Position numbers and translations under genes: made by a program. From assembly GCF_008831285.2 (NCBI RefSeq), contig NC_037468.1, positions 1-35,000 on the forward strand: a stretch of 35,000 nt of DNA, written 5' to 3'. This DNA is from Nymphaea colorata (taxonomy: Eukaryota > Streptophyta > Magnoliopsida > Nymphaeales > Nymphaeaceae). This document shows, piece after piece, positions 7,869-17,623 of the stretch. Numbering within the stretch: the stretch's first letter is position 1; each line of letters starts with the position of its first letter. The notes under the pieces were generated by a model. That model had not been told where the DNA came from and did no database searches. It saw only the letters and a list, made by a program, of their open reading frames with translations.

Positions 7869-10600
7869 CTAAAGCTGGAGCATGAAAACAATCATGCCAA
7901 GACAATCCTGTAGCCTTTTCTTCCCAAGAGCTTTAGTAAACAGAAACATATCAGCCAACTGAGACTTCCCATACGGCCTTTGTAGTGACCTTGTCTCTCA
8001 CAAAATGACAGTCTACTTCCATATTCATTGTCCTCTCCTCATGGAAGACTGGGTTGGAGGAAATCTGTATCGCTGCCTGATTATCACAGTGCATGTCCAT
8101 AGGAAGTTTCACATCGACCCCAACCTCCGTCATGAGAGTTGTTCACCAAGTTAGTTCACATGCTGTAAGCACCATAGCTCTGTACTCTGCCTCTGCACTA
8201 GATCTTGCCACAACAGATTGCTTCTGACTCTTCCAAGTTCCCTCCAACGTCACGTTCTTAGATTAGCAAAGCCCAAAAAGCCCTCGCAACTTTCAATGGC
8301 GTGAGGGAACGTCACGTCACGAGCAATCTTTGCGAGTGCTTTGACTATCAGACGTGCAAAGCGAATCGACAAAGCACTCGCAAAGCGAAGCGTGAGGGTC
8401 GCTGGGGGCTTTGCTCGTGACATGACGTTGGGCTACGCTTTGAATTGCATTAGGGCTTTGCTTATCAAAATGACATGACGTTGCTTCCTTTACGAATTCC
8501 TTTCAGAGTCAAAGCACGCACTCGCAAAGCTCATGACACGCAAAGCTTTGCTTCGCTTTGCGAGTGCTTCTGGGTGCAGTAGCCGGAAGTAGATCGTCTG
8601 TCACTAGGAGAACCAGCCCAGTCCGCATCTGAGTTTTGAGGCTTTGATGCGTAAGGAGCATACAACCCTCGTCCAGGTGATTACTTTTTCTAAGAATCCT
8701 GTGAACAGCTTCCAAGTGTGACCTCCGGGGCGCATGCATGAACTGACTGACCACCCCGACTGCATATGAAAGATCTGGTCTGGGGATGGTCCAATAGTTG
8801 AGCTTACCTACCAGTCTCTGATAGTGACCCGGGTCCTCCAACAGTTCTCCGTCATCTGGACTTCAATGATGATGAAGTTCCATGGGTTGGTTTCACTCCC
8901 ACCTCCAGCAAATCAAGTGTATACTTCCGTTGGGAAATGAAGATCCCTTTCTGTGAGCGAGCTACTTCAATCCCCAGGAAGTACTTCAAAGGTCCAAGAT
9001 CTTTGATATCAAAGACTTTGCCGTTGTACTTTTGAAGTTCTCTGATAGACTCAGTATCATCATCAGTAAGGACAATGTCATCCACATAAACAAAGAAGAT
9101 AGTAGTACTTTCCTTCCGCTTCTTGACAAAGACCGAATGATCAGTATTCCTCCTGTTGAAACCAATATCTCACATAGCAGCACTGAACCTCTCAAACCAC
9201 GCTCAGGGTTCTTGCTTGAGTCCAAGAATGGCTGTCTTCATTGCACACTTTCCCTTCCTCCCCCAGGCCTAAAAAACCAGGTGGTGGTTCAATGAAAGAG
9301 ACACTTCCACCTTCCATGCAATGCAAAAGGGCATTCTTCACATCTAACTGGTGACAATCCCAATACGCTAATAAGCAGCGAGAGATATGTCTGATCGAAT
9401 GCCTCTTTGCAACCGGAGCGAAAGTGTCCATACCTCCCATAAGCATCAGTCTGAGTCAAAAAGGTCAAGATCGCTACCAGTCGTGCTTTAGACCTCTAAA
9501 TCGACCCTTCTGCCTTGAACTTCAGGGACAACAGCCAACCGGACGCTTTCCTCTTGGCAACGGGACAAGCTTCGAGGTCTGTTTCTTCTTAAGGGCTTCC
9601 ATCTCTTCTTCCATGGCCTTTCTTCAGGATGAGACAGCGCTTCAACAAGGCGGTTCTCCATGGGATGAAATGGCTGAGATAAAGGCCCTATCAGAGGATA
9701 ACAATGCTTGATAGGAAACGAAATGTAGGATCCCTCTGAGTGCAACAGAGTCTCAGTTTGAAGGAGGCAAAGGAGAAGTACCTGAGTCCGAGGAGGAAGA
9801 TTGGTGAGCAGTCGTTGATTCTTTGGATTGCATCTTCTTCCCTTTTCTCACGTCAGTTTGGATTGAAGTTGGCCGTGTCATTCCAGGCTGATTCACACTC
9901 GGTTCGTTCCCATCGGAGCGCTCGTGGAAAACTTGAGAGGTATGGGAAGAAGGAGGAAGAGGAACATCATCACTGGGAAGAGGGTCAGGAGCTGACTCAC
10001 CTCCTCATTTGCCTCCTTCAAACACAAAACCAGAGGTCACTTTCTTCTTCCGCCAACAAAGAGGGTACACTTTCAACGTGACATCTTTAGAGACATTGGG
10101 GTGGGGGGTTTTCACATTGAGAAAGCCCGGTGGCAGCCAAGAAACACGCATTTCACAGAAGTATGATCAATTCTCCCTTTTGACATCCAACACAGGAACC
10201 TTACACACACAACCAAAGACTAACGGTACAAGAGAGTCAGGAGGAGAATCAGGTTTGAGAATGTGATAGGGTCCACCAAGAACACGAGTAGGCATACGAT
10301 AAACAAAAGCTGTACAAAGAGCATCAGACCAATCTGTCTTTGGTACCTGAACTTCATATAGGTGATCAGGGCCCTGGTGACTTCCAAGAGATGACGATTC
10401 TTCCTTTCTCTCAGCAACTCCGTTCTGTTGGGGGGTCTAGGGACAAGACGTTTGTGACTCAATTCCGTTTTTCTGCTAATACAACGGAAGATCCCTAGAA
10501 AAGACTCCCCCCATTGTCAGACCTCAATACCTTTATGTTGGCATCAAACTGGGTCTGGATCATTCTATGATCAAAGAAAGAACAAAAAACGGATTCTGTC
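7869..10600 (-). pseudogene. decayed Ty1/copia retrotransposon polyprotein (integrase-RT-RNase H)
   Basis: The minus strand keeps, in copia order, pieces of a Pol polyprotein that would copy and insert an LTR retrotransposon. The integrase core is at about 10,600-10,370 with the VLRSDNGG motif and an ERKNRHLLEVTRAL block. A diverged integrase C-terminal part follows to about 10,120. Reverse transcriptase runs from about 9,710 to 8,580 with EALSHPE, MDTFAPVAK, QLDVKNA, an intact YVDD catalytic box (9077-9088), FDIKDLGPLKYFLGIEVAR and LVGKLNY...RPDLSYAVGVVSQF. RNase H is at 8,580-7,869 with [27 protein letters not shown] and the terminal SQLADMF...TKALG. Frameshifts, in-frame stops and an insert at 8249-8571 break it into many frames, so it is dead. 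Copia fragments are common in plant mitochondria as nuclear imports. Gag and the 5' LTR are absent. Confidence 0.9.
8249..8571. mobile_element. 323-bp hairpin-rich insert in the copia RNase H region
   Basis: On the minus strand the copia frame reads to GYCT (ending at 8572-8578) and resumes with VGGNL at 8241-8248, exactly as in an uninterrupted RNase H. The DNA between is therefore an insertion. It is full of CACTCGCAAAGC / GCTTTGCGAGTG arms and of GTCACGAGCAAAGCCC / GGGCTTTGCTCGTGAC strings in both orientations. The same words occur at 13787-14165, 17245-17410, 24362-24440 and 34365-34412, at the borders of the large arrays. About 25 bases at 8401-8425 match 14012-14036 inverted. It has no coding capacity. 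I see no clear target-site duplication. Confidence 0.8.
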
Positions 10601-10639
10601 TTTTGATCTGATCGCGGACAGAATCCCACTGGTCTAGTT

Positions 10640-11035
10640 CACTTATGAGCATTTTGATCCATCTTTCTGTTTTCCTATGGTATGCCGATGGAATACCGAA
10701 GCAACCCTGATCTTTCTTCGTGACCATTGAGGAGCCGTATGAAGCGGAGGTCCCATGTACGGTTCTGGAAGAGAGATGGGAACAGTGATGTTATCATCGA
10801 CTATGATTATCTAACAGTGAAAGTACGGTTTCACTAGTTGAGGCGCAGTCAACCTATAGGGGTCAATGGGGTGGAATCTTTGGCGTCAACCTATAGGGTT
10901 TCTAGTTGTTCTCATTTGTTCACTAGCAGAATGTGAGAGATTGCCCTTTGATTTACCGGAAGCCGAGGAGGAATTAGTAGCAGGTTCTCAAACTCCATAT
11001 TCAGGTATCTCAAATGGTTCCTCAATCTCATAAGT
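10640..11035 (+). pseudogene. ndhA: plastid-derived ndhA fragment: intron 3' end plus exon 2 start
   Basis: This is a piece of chloroplast DNA moved into the mitochondrion. Bases 10732-10765 form a canonical 34-base group II intron domain V (GAGCCGTATG...CATGTACGGTTC), followed by a domain VI-like stretch. From about 10,807 the plus strand reads LSNSESTVSLVEAQS. After a frameshift near 10,855 it continues [20 protein letters not shown], then [19 protein letters not shown], which is plastid NAD(P)H dehydrogenase subunit A. The wording (ECERLPF, not the mitochondrial ETNRAPF) separates it from nad1. Homology fades around 11,030 with a stop. The copy is truncated and frameshifted, so it is non-functional. 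Confidence 0.88.
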
Positions 11036-11094
11036 CGACAAGGTCCTCTCGTGTTTATGCCAAGAGCTTCATCCTATAGGCTTCTTCATTATTC

Positions 11095-11596
11095 GTCACA
11101 GTTCTGACTAGGACTATTGATACACAAGCGTCATATAAGAAGAGATCAGAAGAAATTCGCCCCCCCTAGTTCTTTCATCCCTTCTCCCAGAAAGACACTT
11201 GCAACACCAACCCCAACCATCAATTACTCGTCGATCAAAAGAATGAGCTAGTTGAGCTAATCCTCGTATACCCCTAATTCAGACTTTTGCGTCAGAAACG
11301 TCTATGTAGCCGCGATTGTATGACCAGTTGTATATGACATTTCTGATTTCTTTGTTCTCATTTGAGGATCTATGGAATTTCTTAAGTACAAATTTTTGCG
11401 GTCTGAATAGACAGACCCGTAGTGAACGGATGCTATCAAGATTCCGAAAGAGGCTATACTGACGGAAGAAAACGCATTCGTCACTTCTTTCTACCAATCT
11501 TCCGTGGAATGATGATGGAAAAGTGGCATCGATGGGGTTCACCATTGAGATAATACCATTACTTCTTGCCTGTCCTATGCATCCAACGAATTCAAT
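11095..11596 (-). pseudogene. ndhF: plastid-derived ndhF fragment (C-terminal third)
   Basis: Minus-strand frames give successive pieces of plastid NADH dehydrogenase subunit F. FVGCIG lies near 11,590-11,573 and TPSM.LFHHHSTEDW near 11,530. TNAFSSVSIASFGILIASVHYGSVYS follows, then VIYNWSYNRGYIDV around 11,330-11,290, and RGIRGLAQLAHSFDRRVIDG after a stop at 11,279. GVGVASVFLGEGMKELGG and an RISSDLFLYD-like tail end near 11,100. Several frameshifts and stops break it, so it is a relic. Mitochondrial nad5 is excluded because these blocks are specific to plastid ndhF. It lies opposite in strand to the neighbouring ndhA piece, whereas the two genes share a strand in a typical plastome. The pieces therefore arrived separately or were rearranged. 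Its right edge abuts the gypsy fragment. Confidence 0.88.
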
Positions 11597-13064
11597 ATGG
11601 CCAATCAAAGCCTGGGAGGACCAACCAACCAAGTTGCTGATGCGCGACGCCGAAAAGCAGAATGGGCCACGCTCAAGTTAGAAGGAAGTGCGGCCATAAG
11701 CCAACTCGAAGGGACCATCCCCGACCGTCTGAGGGAAGGACTGGAGAAGGACCCTATGGCAAAGGCCCCCGTCCAGTTAGCCCAAGAGGGGAAGACCAGA
11801 AGTGGCTAAGGGCACCAAAGGCAATAGGCTGAAATGGGACAACCTCAAAAGGGAGCTTCTCAGGGAGTGCTATGACACGCGATGGGTAGGGCACCCAGGA
11901 CAACGAAGGACTATGGCCCTCCTTGAAGTCGGGTACTACTGGCCTCGAATGGTCGAGGATGTAGAAGATTGCGTGCGGACTTGCCTTGTGTGCCAACAAG
12001 ACAAGGTGGAACACCAGAAGCAAGGAGGTGGAGCCACTACCTGTCCCTGAAAGGCCATGGGCGAGCATATCTATGGACGGAAGATCGGCCTGACCCAAGG
12101 TCTCCTGCCTTGGGTCCATCATGGTGGTAGTAGATCGGTTCTCTAATCTCAGTATGCCACCTTCATGGTGGCACCCACCGACTGCACTGCCGAACAAGCG
12201 GCCAAACTCTTCGTGAAGGGTGTGGTGAAGTACTGGGGGATCCCACAAAGTCTCGTCAGTGAAAGAGATCCCCGGTTCAAAGGGCGATTCTGGACAAGCT
12301 ACTAGAGTCGGAACTACACTTCTCCACTAGCTTCCACCCGGCCAGACGGAGCGCGCCAATGCCCTCCTTGAGGAAGACCTCAGGCACTTTGTCAGCGCCA
12401 ACAAAAGGGATTGGGTGCATCTCTTGGATGTGGCCCTGCTCAAACCTCCAAAAGAGCGAGGCATCGGCCCCTTCGAGCTTGCAACTGGGCAACAACCCCT
12501 AACACCACACACCTACGTAGCAGGCTATCAAGGGCGCTGCATACCAGTTCGCTAATAATTGGCAATAGACCACTGACTTTGCCAAGGCATGTCTGGAGAG
12601 GGCCGCCAAGAGAATGAAGAAGTGGGCGGACACTCAACGGCGACCCGTCGAGTAGAAAGTAGGCGACGGAGTCATGATGAAGGAACCACCAATTCAAGGA
12701 CAAATACATCAGGGGCTCATCCGCAAGTATGAGGGGCCATTCCCCATCATCCAGAAAGTAGGACGCCTACAAACTTCCGCTTCCTCCCAAGCAAAAGATC
12801 CACCCTGTCTTCCAAGCCACATACCATCAAGACATGGAAGACCCTAAATGAGGCGTTCCCAAGAGGCCACCGGCAACGATGACGACTTCCTTCCACAAGG
12901 AAGTGGAATATGTGATGGCGGAACGCAAAGTTCATCGACGTGGTGTCCCAGCTTACACGGAAGACTTGGTAAAGTGGACGGGACTACCCGAGAGTGAAGC
13001 AAGTTGGGAACGAAGCGACGACTTGTGGCAGTTCGTGGTCAACGAGAAAACGATGAAGGCGTGA
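11597..13064 (+). pseudogene. decayed Ty3/gypsy chromovirus-type pol: RNase H end, integrase, chromodomain
   Basis: Fragmented frames on the plus strand follow the order of a chromodomain Ty3/gypsy retrotransposon. The end of RNase H is at about 11,597-11,700 (TNQVADA..RKAEW). The integrase zinc-binding region is at 11,860-12,010 (GHPGQRR...GYYWPRM and CVRTCLVCQQDK, the HHCC finger). The catalytic core is from about 12,050 (MVVVDRF; RDPRFKGRFW around 12,270; HFSTSFHP around 12,320). A degraded integrase C-terminus with IHPVF-like pieces leads to the chromodomain at 12,879-13,064 (RRGVPAYTEDLVKWTGLPESEASWE). The block around the third catalytic residue (normally QTERVN) is frameshifted. Multiple stops make it dead. 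The 5' part (gag, protease, RT) is missing: homology starts abruptly at the ndhF junction. Confidence 0.92.
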
Positions 13065-13091
13065 CGAGGACGTCCACGCAATAGGTGGGGG

Positions 13092-13621
13092 CGTCACGAA
13101 GATTGTCAAAGACCCTCACTGTGCTGCTGTCCCAAAGGAAGGAGGCTTTTCCATAAGAAGACTCACAAACCGCTTGAAAGAAGATCAAAGAAGGTTCTAG
13201 AAACCTCTCCAAGGTGCTGGACTCGGGAAGAAGATGAAATTCTAGTCCACCCACCTTGTACATTCTTGTCAATCTCAATAGACTGATAGATAATGTTTGA
13301 GGATCTAGAAGAGTCTTTGGACCGTTGGATGCGCACCATGTGGCGCGATCCTGACCATTAATGTCAGGCCCTGAGGCCTCACTCAGGAGGGGGAGAAGTT
13401 TTGGCATAACCTCAAGAGCAAACAACTCTTGTAAGCATTCTTGTACCAAACTCCTTCTTTCAATACAAAGAGCTTTTCCCCTTTTCACTCTCTCTCGCCC
13501 TAAGTGCTTTGTGGAGTCTCAGTGTCCTAGCATAGGCAACGAGAGTTAGGCTGACTCGAGCAAGTGTGGAGGCTTTGCACGAGTGCCGCACGGGTGTTTA
13601 GACAAGGATAACCCCGTGACA
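13092..13621 (+). mobile_element. 3' LTR of the gypsy element
   Basis: A purine tract (GGTGGGGG, 13084-13091) just after the chromodomain frame is followed by CGTCACGA. The likely right end reads CCCCGTGACA at 13612-13621, giving the short inverted termini (GTCACG/CGTGAC) typical of this gypsy group. The length of about 530 bases and the position right after pol fit a 3' LTR. No 5' LTR was found in the window for comparison, so the ends are inferred from the termini. Confidence 0.6.
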
Positions 13622-13786
13622 AGTAGCTGGATTCGGAAAGGGTGAAAGGGATTCTCCGACTATCCGAACTTTCTGTCTCTTTCTGTTCCCACGGAGATGC
13701 GACCATCACGACTCGACGACGGAACCATATGTCTTTATGTATGGGGAAGCCAGGCATACTCATCCAGCGGGATGAGAGGGACAAAG
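13622..13786. other. flank between the gypsy LTR and the hairpin array
   Basis: About 165 bases between the inferred LTR end and the first 37-bp hairpin unit. No gene or repeat is recognised. The segment may be the original host DNA at the retroelement's insertion site. Confidence 0.3.
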
Positions 13787-13957
13787 CACTCGCAAAGCGA
13801 AGCAAGCTTTGCGAGTGCTTTGTCACTCGCAAAGCGAAGCAAGCTTTGCGAGTGCTTTGTCACTCGCAAAGCGAAGCAAGCTTTGCGAGTGCTTTGTCAC
13901 TCGCAAAGCGAAGCAAGCTTTGCGAGTGCTTTGTCACTCGCAAAGCTTCGCTTAAGG
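13787..13957 (+). repeat. tandem array of 37-bp perfect hairpins
   Basis: Units start at 13787, 13824, 13861 and 13898 at exactly 37-base spacing and look identical; a fifth, partial unit starts at 13935. Each unit is arm CACTCGCAAAGC, seven-base loop GAAGCAA, arm GCTTTGCGAGTG, then a six-base linker CTTTGT. The 12-pair stem is perfect in every copy. Reading frames across it exist only because 37 is not a multiple of three and the unit lacks stops; they are not genes. Confidence 0.97.
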
Positions 13958-14165
13958 GCTTTTTTAGTCAATCATGCATGCGTTGGCTTTGAAAGCTTTT
14001 TGAAAGCACTCAACGTCACGAGCAAAGCCCCCAGCGTCACGAGCCATTTTCAAAGTCAAGGTCAGCGTACATGACTTTGCTTTGCATTTCATCAAAGTAA
14101 TGCCATTCAATTCAAAGTTGCGAGTACTTTGTGCAATATTGAAAGCCAAAGCGAAGCGAGTGTGC
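13958..14165. repeat. degenerate hairpin-family block bordering array A
   Basis: Diverged words of the hairpin family continue here: GTCACGAGC at two places near 14015-14043, GCCAAAGCGAAGCGAGTG near 14144-14161, and GCGAGTACTTTG near 14119. About 25 bases at 14012-14036 match, inverted, the insert in the copia element at 8401-8425. The last part, about 14137-14180, recurs as an inverted copy at the outer end of array C (about 34,350-34,392), so this is a conserved border. Confidence 0.75.
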
Positions 14166-17150
14166 TTCAGATTTGTGGAAACACTAATGGCATACAATTT
14201 GTTGTATGGAAAATGGCATACAATTGCCATTGGGAGCACTAATGGCATTGTTTTGGTATGGTGAGTACTCATGTTGGTATAGTGAGTACTAATGGCATTT
14301 GTTTGTACAGTGAGTACTAATGGCATACAATTGCAATGAGTCTTCATCTTTCAAGAAGAATCAGTCCTGACCTTTCAAGACAGTCTTAACCTTTCCATTT
14401 TTGGTCAGGTGAGTACTAATGGCATACAATTGCAATTGGTCCTGTCCTTCCATCAAAAGTCCTGACCTTTCAAGACAGTCTTGACCTTTTTGGTCAGGTT
14501 AGTCCTGACTGTGAAATACAGTCTTGACCTTTTTGATAAGGTCAGTCCTGACTGTGAAATACAGTCTTGACCTTTCAAGAAGAATCAGTCCTGATCAGAT
14601 AGTCTTGATCTTTTTGGTAAGGTTAGTCCTGACTGTGAAAGACAGTCTTGACCTTTTTGATAAGGTGAGTACTGATGACATACAAATGAGTCTTGTATGG
14701 TCAGGTGAGTACTAATGGCATACAATTGCAATTGGTCCTGTCCTTCCATAATCAGTCCTGACCTTTCAAGAAGAATGAGTCCTGACCTTTCAAGACAGTC
14801 TTGACCTTTCCATTTTTGGTCAGGTGAGTACTAATGGCATACAATTGCAATTGGTCCTGTCCTTCCATCAAAAGTCCTGACCTTTCAAGACAGTCTTGAT
14901 CTTTTTGGTAAGGTCAGTCCTGACTGTGAAATACAGTATTGACCAGAAGAATCAGTCCTGATCAGATAGTCTTGATCTTTTTGGTAAGGTTAGTCCTGAC
15001 TTTGAAAGACAGTCTTGACCTTTTTGATAAGGTGAGTACTGATGACATACAAATGAGTCTTGACCTTCCTGACCTTTCCAGAGAGTCCTGACCTTTCAAA
15101 AGAATCCTGACCTTTCCATAATTTTTTGTATTAATGCCATAGTCAGCACTAATTTTTGATGGAAAATGGCATTTGTTTGTACAGTGAGTACTAATGGCAT
15201 TTGTTTGTCAAGTGAGTACTAATGGCATTTGTTTGTCAAGTGAGTACTAATGGCATTTGTTTGTCAAGTGAGTACTAATGGCATTTGTTTGTCAAGTGAG
15301 TACTAATGGCATACAATTGTCATGAGTCCTGACCTTTCAAAAGGGTCCTGTCCTTTTAAGAAGAAGAAGTTCTGATCTTTCAAGACAGTCTTGATCTTTT
15401 TGGTAAGGTTAGTCCTGACTGTGAAAGACAGTCTTGACCTTTTTGATAAGGTGAGTTCTGACTTTTCCTCAATCATTCTCATTAGTCCTGACCTTTCAGA
15501 GTCCTGACCTTTCAAGAAGAATGAGTCCTGACCTTTCAAGACAGTCTTGACCTTTCCAGAAGAATCAGTCCTGACCTTTCAAGACAGTATTGACCTTTTT
15601 GGTAAGGTCAGTCCTGACCTTGAAATACAGTCTTGACCAGAAGAATCAGTCCTGATCAGATAGTCTTGATCTTTTTGGTAAGGTTAGTCCTGACTGTGAA
15701 ATACAGTCTTGACCTTTTTGATAAGGTCAGTACTGATTTCAAGACAGTCTTGACCTTTCAAGAAAAATCAGTCCTGACCTTTCAAGACAGTCTTGACCTT
15801 TTTGGTAAGGTCAGTCCTGACTGTGAAATACAGTCTTGACCAGAAGAATCAGTCCTGATCAGATAGTCTTGATCTTTTTGGTAAGGTTAGTCCTGACTTT
15901 GAAAGACAGTCTTGACCTTTTTGATAAGGTGAGTACTGATGACATACAAATGAGTCTTGATGGTCATTCCTCAATCATTCTCATTAGTCCTGACCTTTCA
16001 GAGTCTTGACCTTTCAAGAAGAATCAGTCCTGACCTTTCAAGACAGTCTTGACCTTTCCAGAAGAATCAGTCCTGACCTTTCAAGACAGTCTTGACCTTT
16101 TTGGTAAGGTCAGTCCTGACTGTGAAAGACAGTCTTGACCTTTTTGATAAGGTGAGTACTAATGGCATACAATTGCAATTGGTCCTGTCCTTCCATAATC
16201 AGTCCTGACCTTTCAAGAAGAATGAGTCCTGACCTTTCAAGACAGTCTTGACCTTTCCATTTTTGGTCAGGTGAGTACTAATGGCATACAATTGCAATTG
16301 GTCCTGTCCTTCCATCAAAAGTCCTGACCTTTCAAGACAGTCTTGATCTTTTTGGTAAGGTCAGTCCTGACTGTGAAATACAGTCTTGACCAGAAGAATC
16401 AGTCCTGATCAGATAGTCTTGATCTTTTTGGTAAGGTTAGTCCTGACTTTGAAAGACAGTCTTGACCTTTTTGATAAGGTGAGTACTGATGACATACAAA
16501 TGAGTCTTGTATGGTCAGGTGAGTACTAATGGCATACAATTGCAATTGGTCCTGTCCTTCCATAATCAGTCCTGACCTTTCAAGACAGTCTTGACCTTTC
16601 AAGAAGAATCAGTCCTGACCTTTCAAGACAGTCTTGACCTTTTTGGTAAGGTCAGTCCTGACCTTGAAATACAGTATTGACCAGAAGAATCAGTCCTGAT
16701 CTTTCAAGATAGTCTTGATCTTTCAAAAAAGGTCAGTACTGATTTCAAGACAGTCTTGACCTTTCAAGAAAAATCAGTCCTGACCTTTCAAGACAGTCTT
16801 GACCTTTCCAGAAGAATCAGTCCTGACCTTTCAAGACAGTCTTGACCTTTTTGGTAAGGTTAGTCCTGACTTTGAAAGACAGTCTTGACCTTTTTGATAA
16901 GGTCAGTCCTGACTTTGAAATACAGTCTTGACCAGAAGAATCAGTCCTGATCAGATAGTCTTGATCTTTTTGGTAAGGTCAGTCCTGACTTTGAAAGACA
17001 GTCTTGACCTTTTTGATAAGGTGAGTACTGATGACATACAAATGAGTCTTGACCTTTCAATCAAGTCCTCACCTTTCAAGAAATGAGTCCTGACCTTTCC
17101 ATAAGGTCACTGATTCAGGTCAGACAAATCCTGACAAGTGCTGACCATAT
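14166..17150 (+). repeat. repeat array A: AGTCCTGA / AGTCTTGA / AGTACTAATGG modules
   Basis: About 3 kb composed of modules of roughly 14-28 bases (up to about 46 for the CAATTGCAATTGG variant). Each begins AGTCCTGA, AGTCTTGA or AGTACTAATGGCAT. The first two types alternate, with tails such as CCTTTCAAGAC, CCTTTTTGGTAAGGTC, CTGTGAAATAC, CCAGAAGAATC and TCAGAT. Junctions make short inverted repeats: TCAAGAC-A-GTCTTGA has seven-base arms, and GGTCAG-TC-CTGACC has six. The modules recur in fixed longer combinations of a few hundred bases. A perfect hairpin AATGGCA...TGCCATT lies at 14212-14231. A 204-base stretch at 16399-16602 recurs in arrays B and C with identical translation. There is no gene; short frames repeat between arrays only because the DNA does. 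Confidence 0.95.
15187..15298 (+). repeat. four 28-bp tandem units inside array A
   Basis: Units start at 15187, 15215, 15243 and 15271. Each begins AGTACTAATGGCATTTG and ends GTCAAGTG. A diverging unit follows at 15299. Array C holds the inverted equivalent, also four units, at 30311-30422. Array B has a more disturbed version around 27,070-27,180. Confidence 0.95.
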
Positions 17151-17623
17151 CACAAATTGCAATGAGATGCCATTATCCATCAACCAATGCCATTAGTGTT
17201 TCATTGAAGATCAATGACAATTCCAATGACCATCCATTCCCTTCTTTCAGAAAGCACTCGCAACTTCAAATTGCTGAAGCTGATGAAGGTCACGTCAGAG
17301 CAAAGCCCTCTTGTGAAGAGGGCTTTGCTCGTGACGTGACGTGATTGCACAAAGCACTCGCTTTTCAGTGCTCATGACGTGACGGGAAGCCAAAGCGAAG
17401 CATTCAAAGCTTTTGGTTGTTTCAGGACATCAAGGTTTGATGGTTGATGGAAAGGATCAATTGTCATTGTATGCCATTATCCATCAAAAAAAGGAGATGC
17501 CATTATCCATCAACCAATGCCATTAGTGTTGACCCTGACCAATTGATGGAAAGGAAATGATGGAAAGGATCAATTGTCATTGTATGCCATTATCCATCAA
17601 AAAAAGGAGATGCCATTATCCAT
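17105..17623 (-). repeat. inverted-orientation end block of array A
   Basis: Past about 17,150 the family switches strand: the words now read ATGCCATTATCC and ATGCCATTAGTG, the complement of the array A words. Bases 17105-17146 are the near-complement of 31007-31053 in array C. A 45-base block at 17166-17210 is identical to 30906-30950. A 66-base direct duplication lies at 17445-17510 and 17558-17623. The hairpin-family insert at about 17245-17410 interrupts the block. Confidence 0.8.
17245..17410. repeat. hairpin-family block with a 22-pair stem
   Basis: CACGTCA (17291-17297) plus a 15-base arm (17298-17312, GAGCAAAGCCCTCTT) face the exact complement at 17316-17330 and 17332-17338. The loop is three bases and there is a single bulged G at 17331. 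This is the strongest single hairpin I found in the window. Around it are AAAGCACTCGC words, a GTGACGTGACG string and GCCAAAGCGAAGC. The first about 38 bases (from 17250) recur at 24363 in front of array B. Confidence 0.85.

Noticed and set aside
10860-11030. Mitochondrial nad1 exon
   Set aside because: The peptide reads [19 protein letters not shown], which is plastid ndhA; nad1 reads [19 protein letters not shown].
11095-11596. Mitochondrial nad5 exon
   Set aside because: The VIYNWSYNRGYID and FDRRVIDG blocks belong to plastid ndhF.
7869-13064. Intact, active retrotransposons
   Set aside because: Both elements have many frameshifts and stops and lack gag and 5' LTRs; the copia element also carries an insert.
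13642-14074. Two overlapping plus-strand frames of 116 and 125 codons over the 37-bp hairpins
   Set aside because: The repeat unit lacks stops in these frames, so the frames are by-products of the tandem hairpins.
14166-17150. Spliceosomal intron branch-site-like TACTAA words in the AGTACTAATGG modules
   Set aside because: The word is part of a repeat in mitochondrial DNA, where spliceosomal splicing does not occur.
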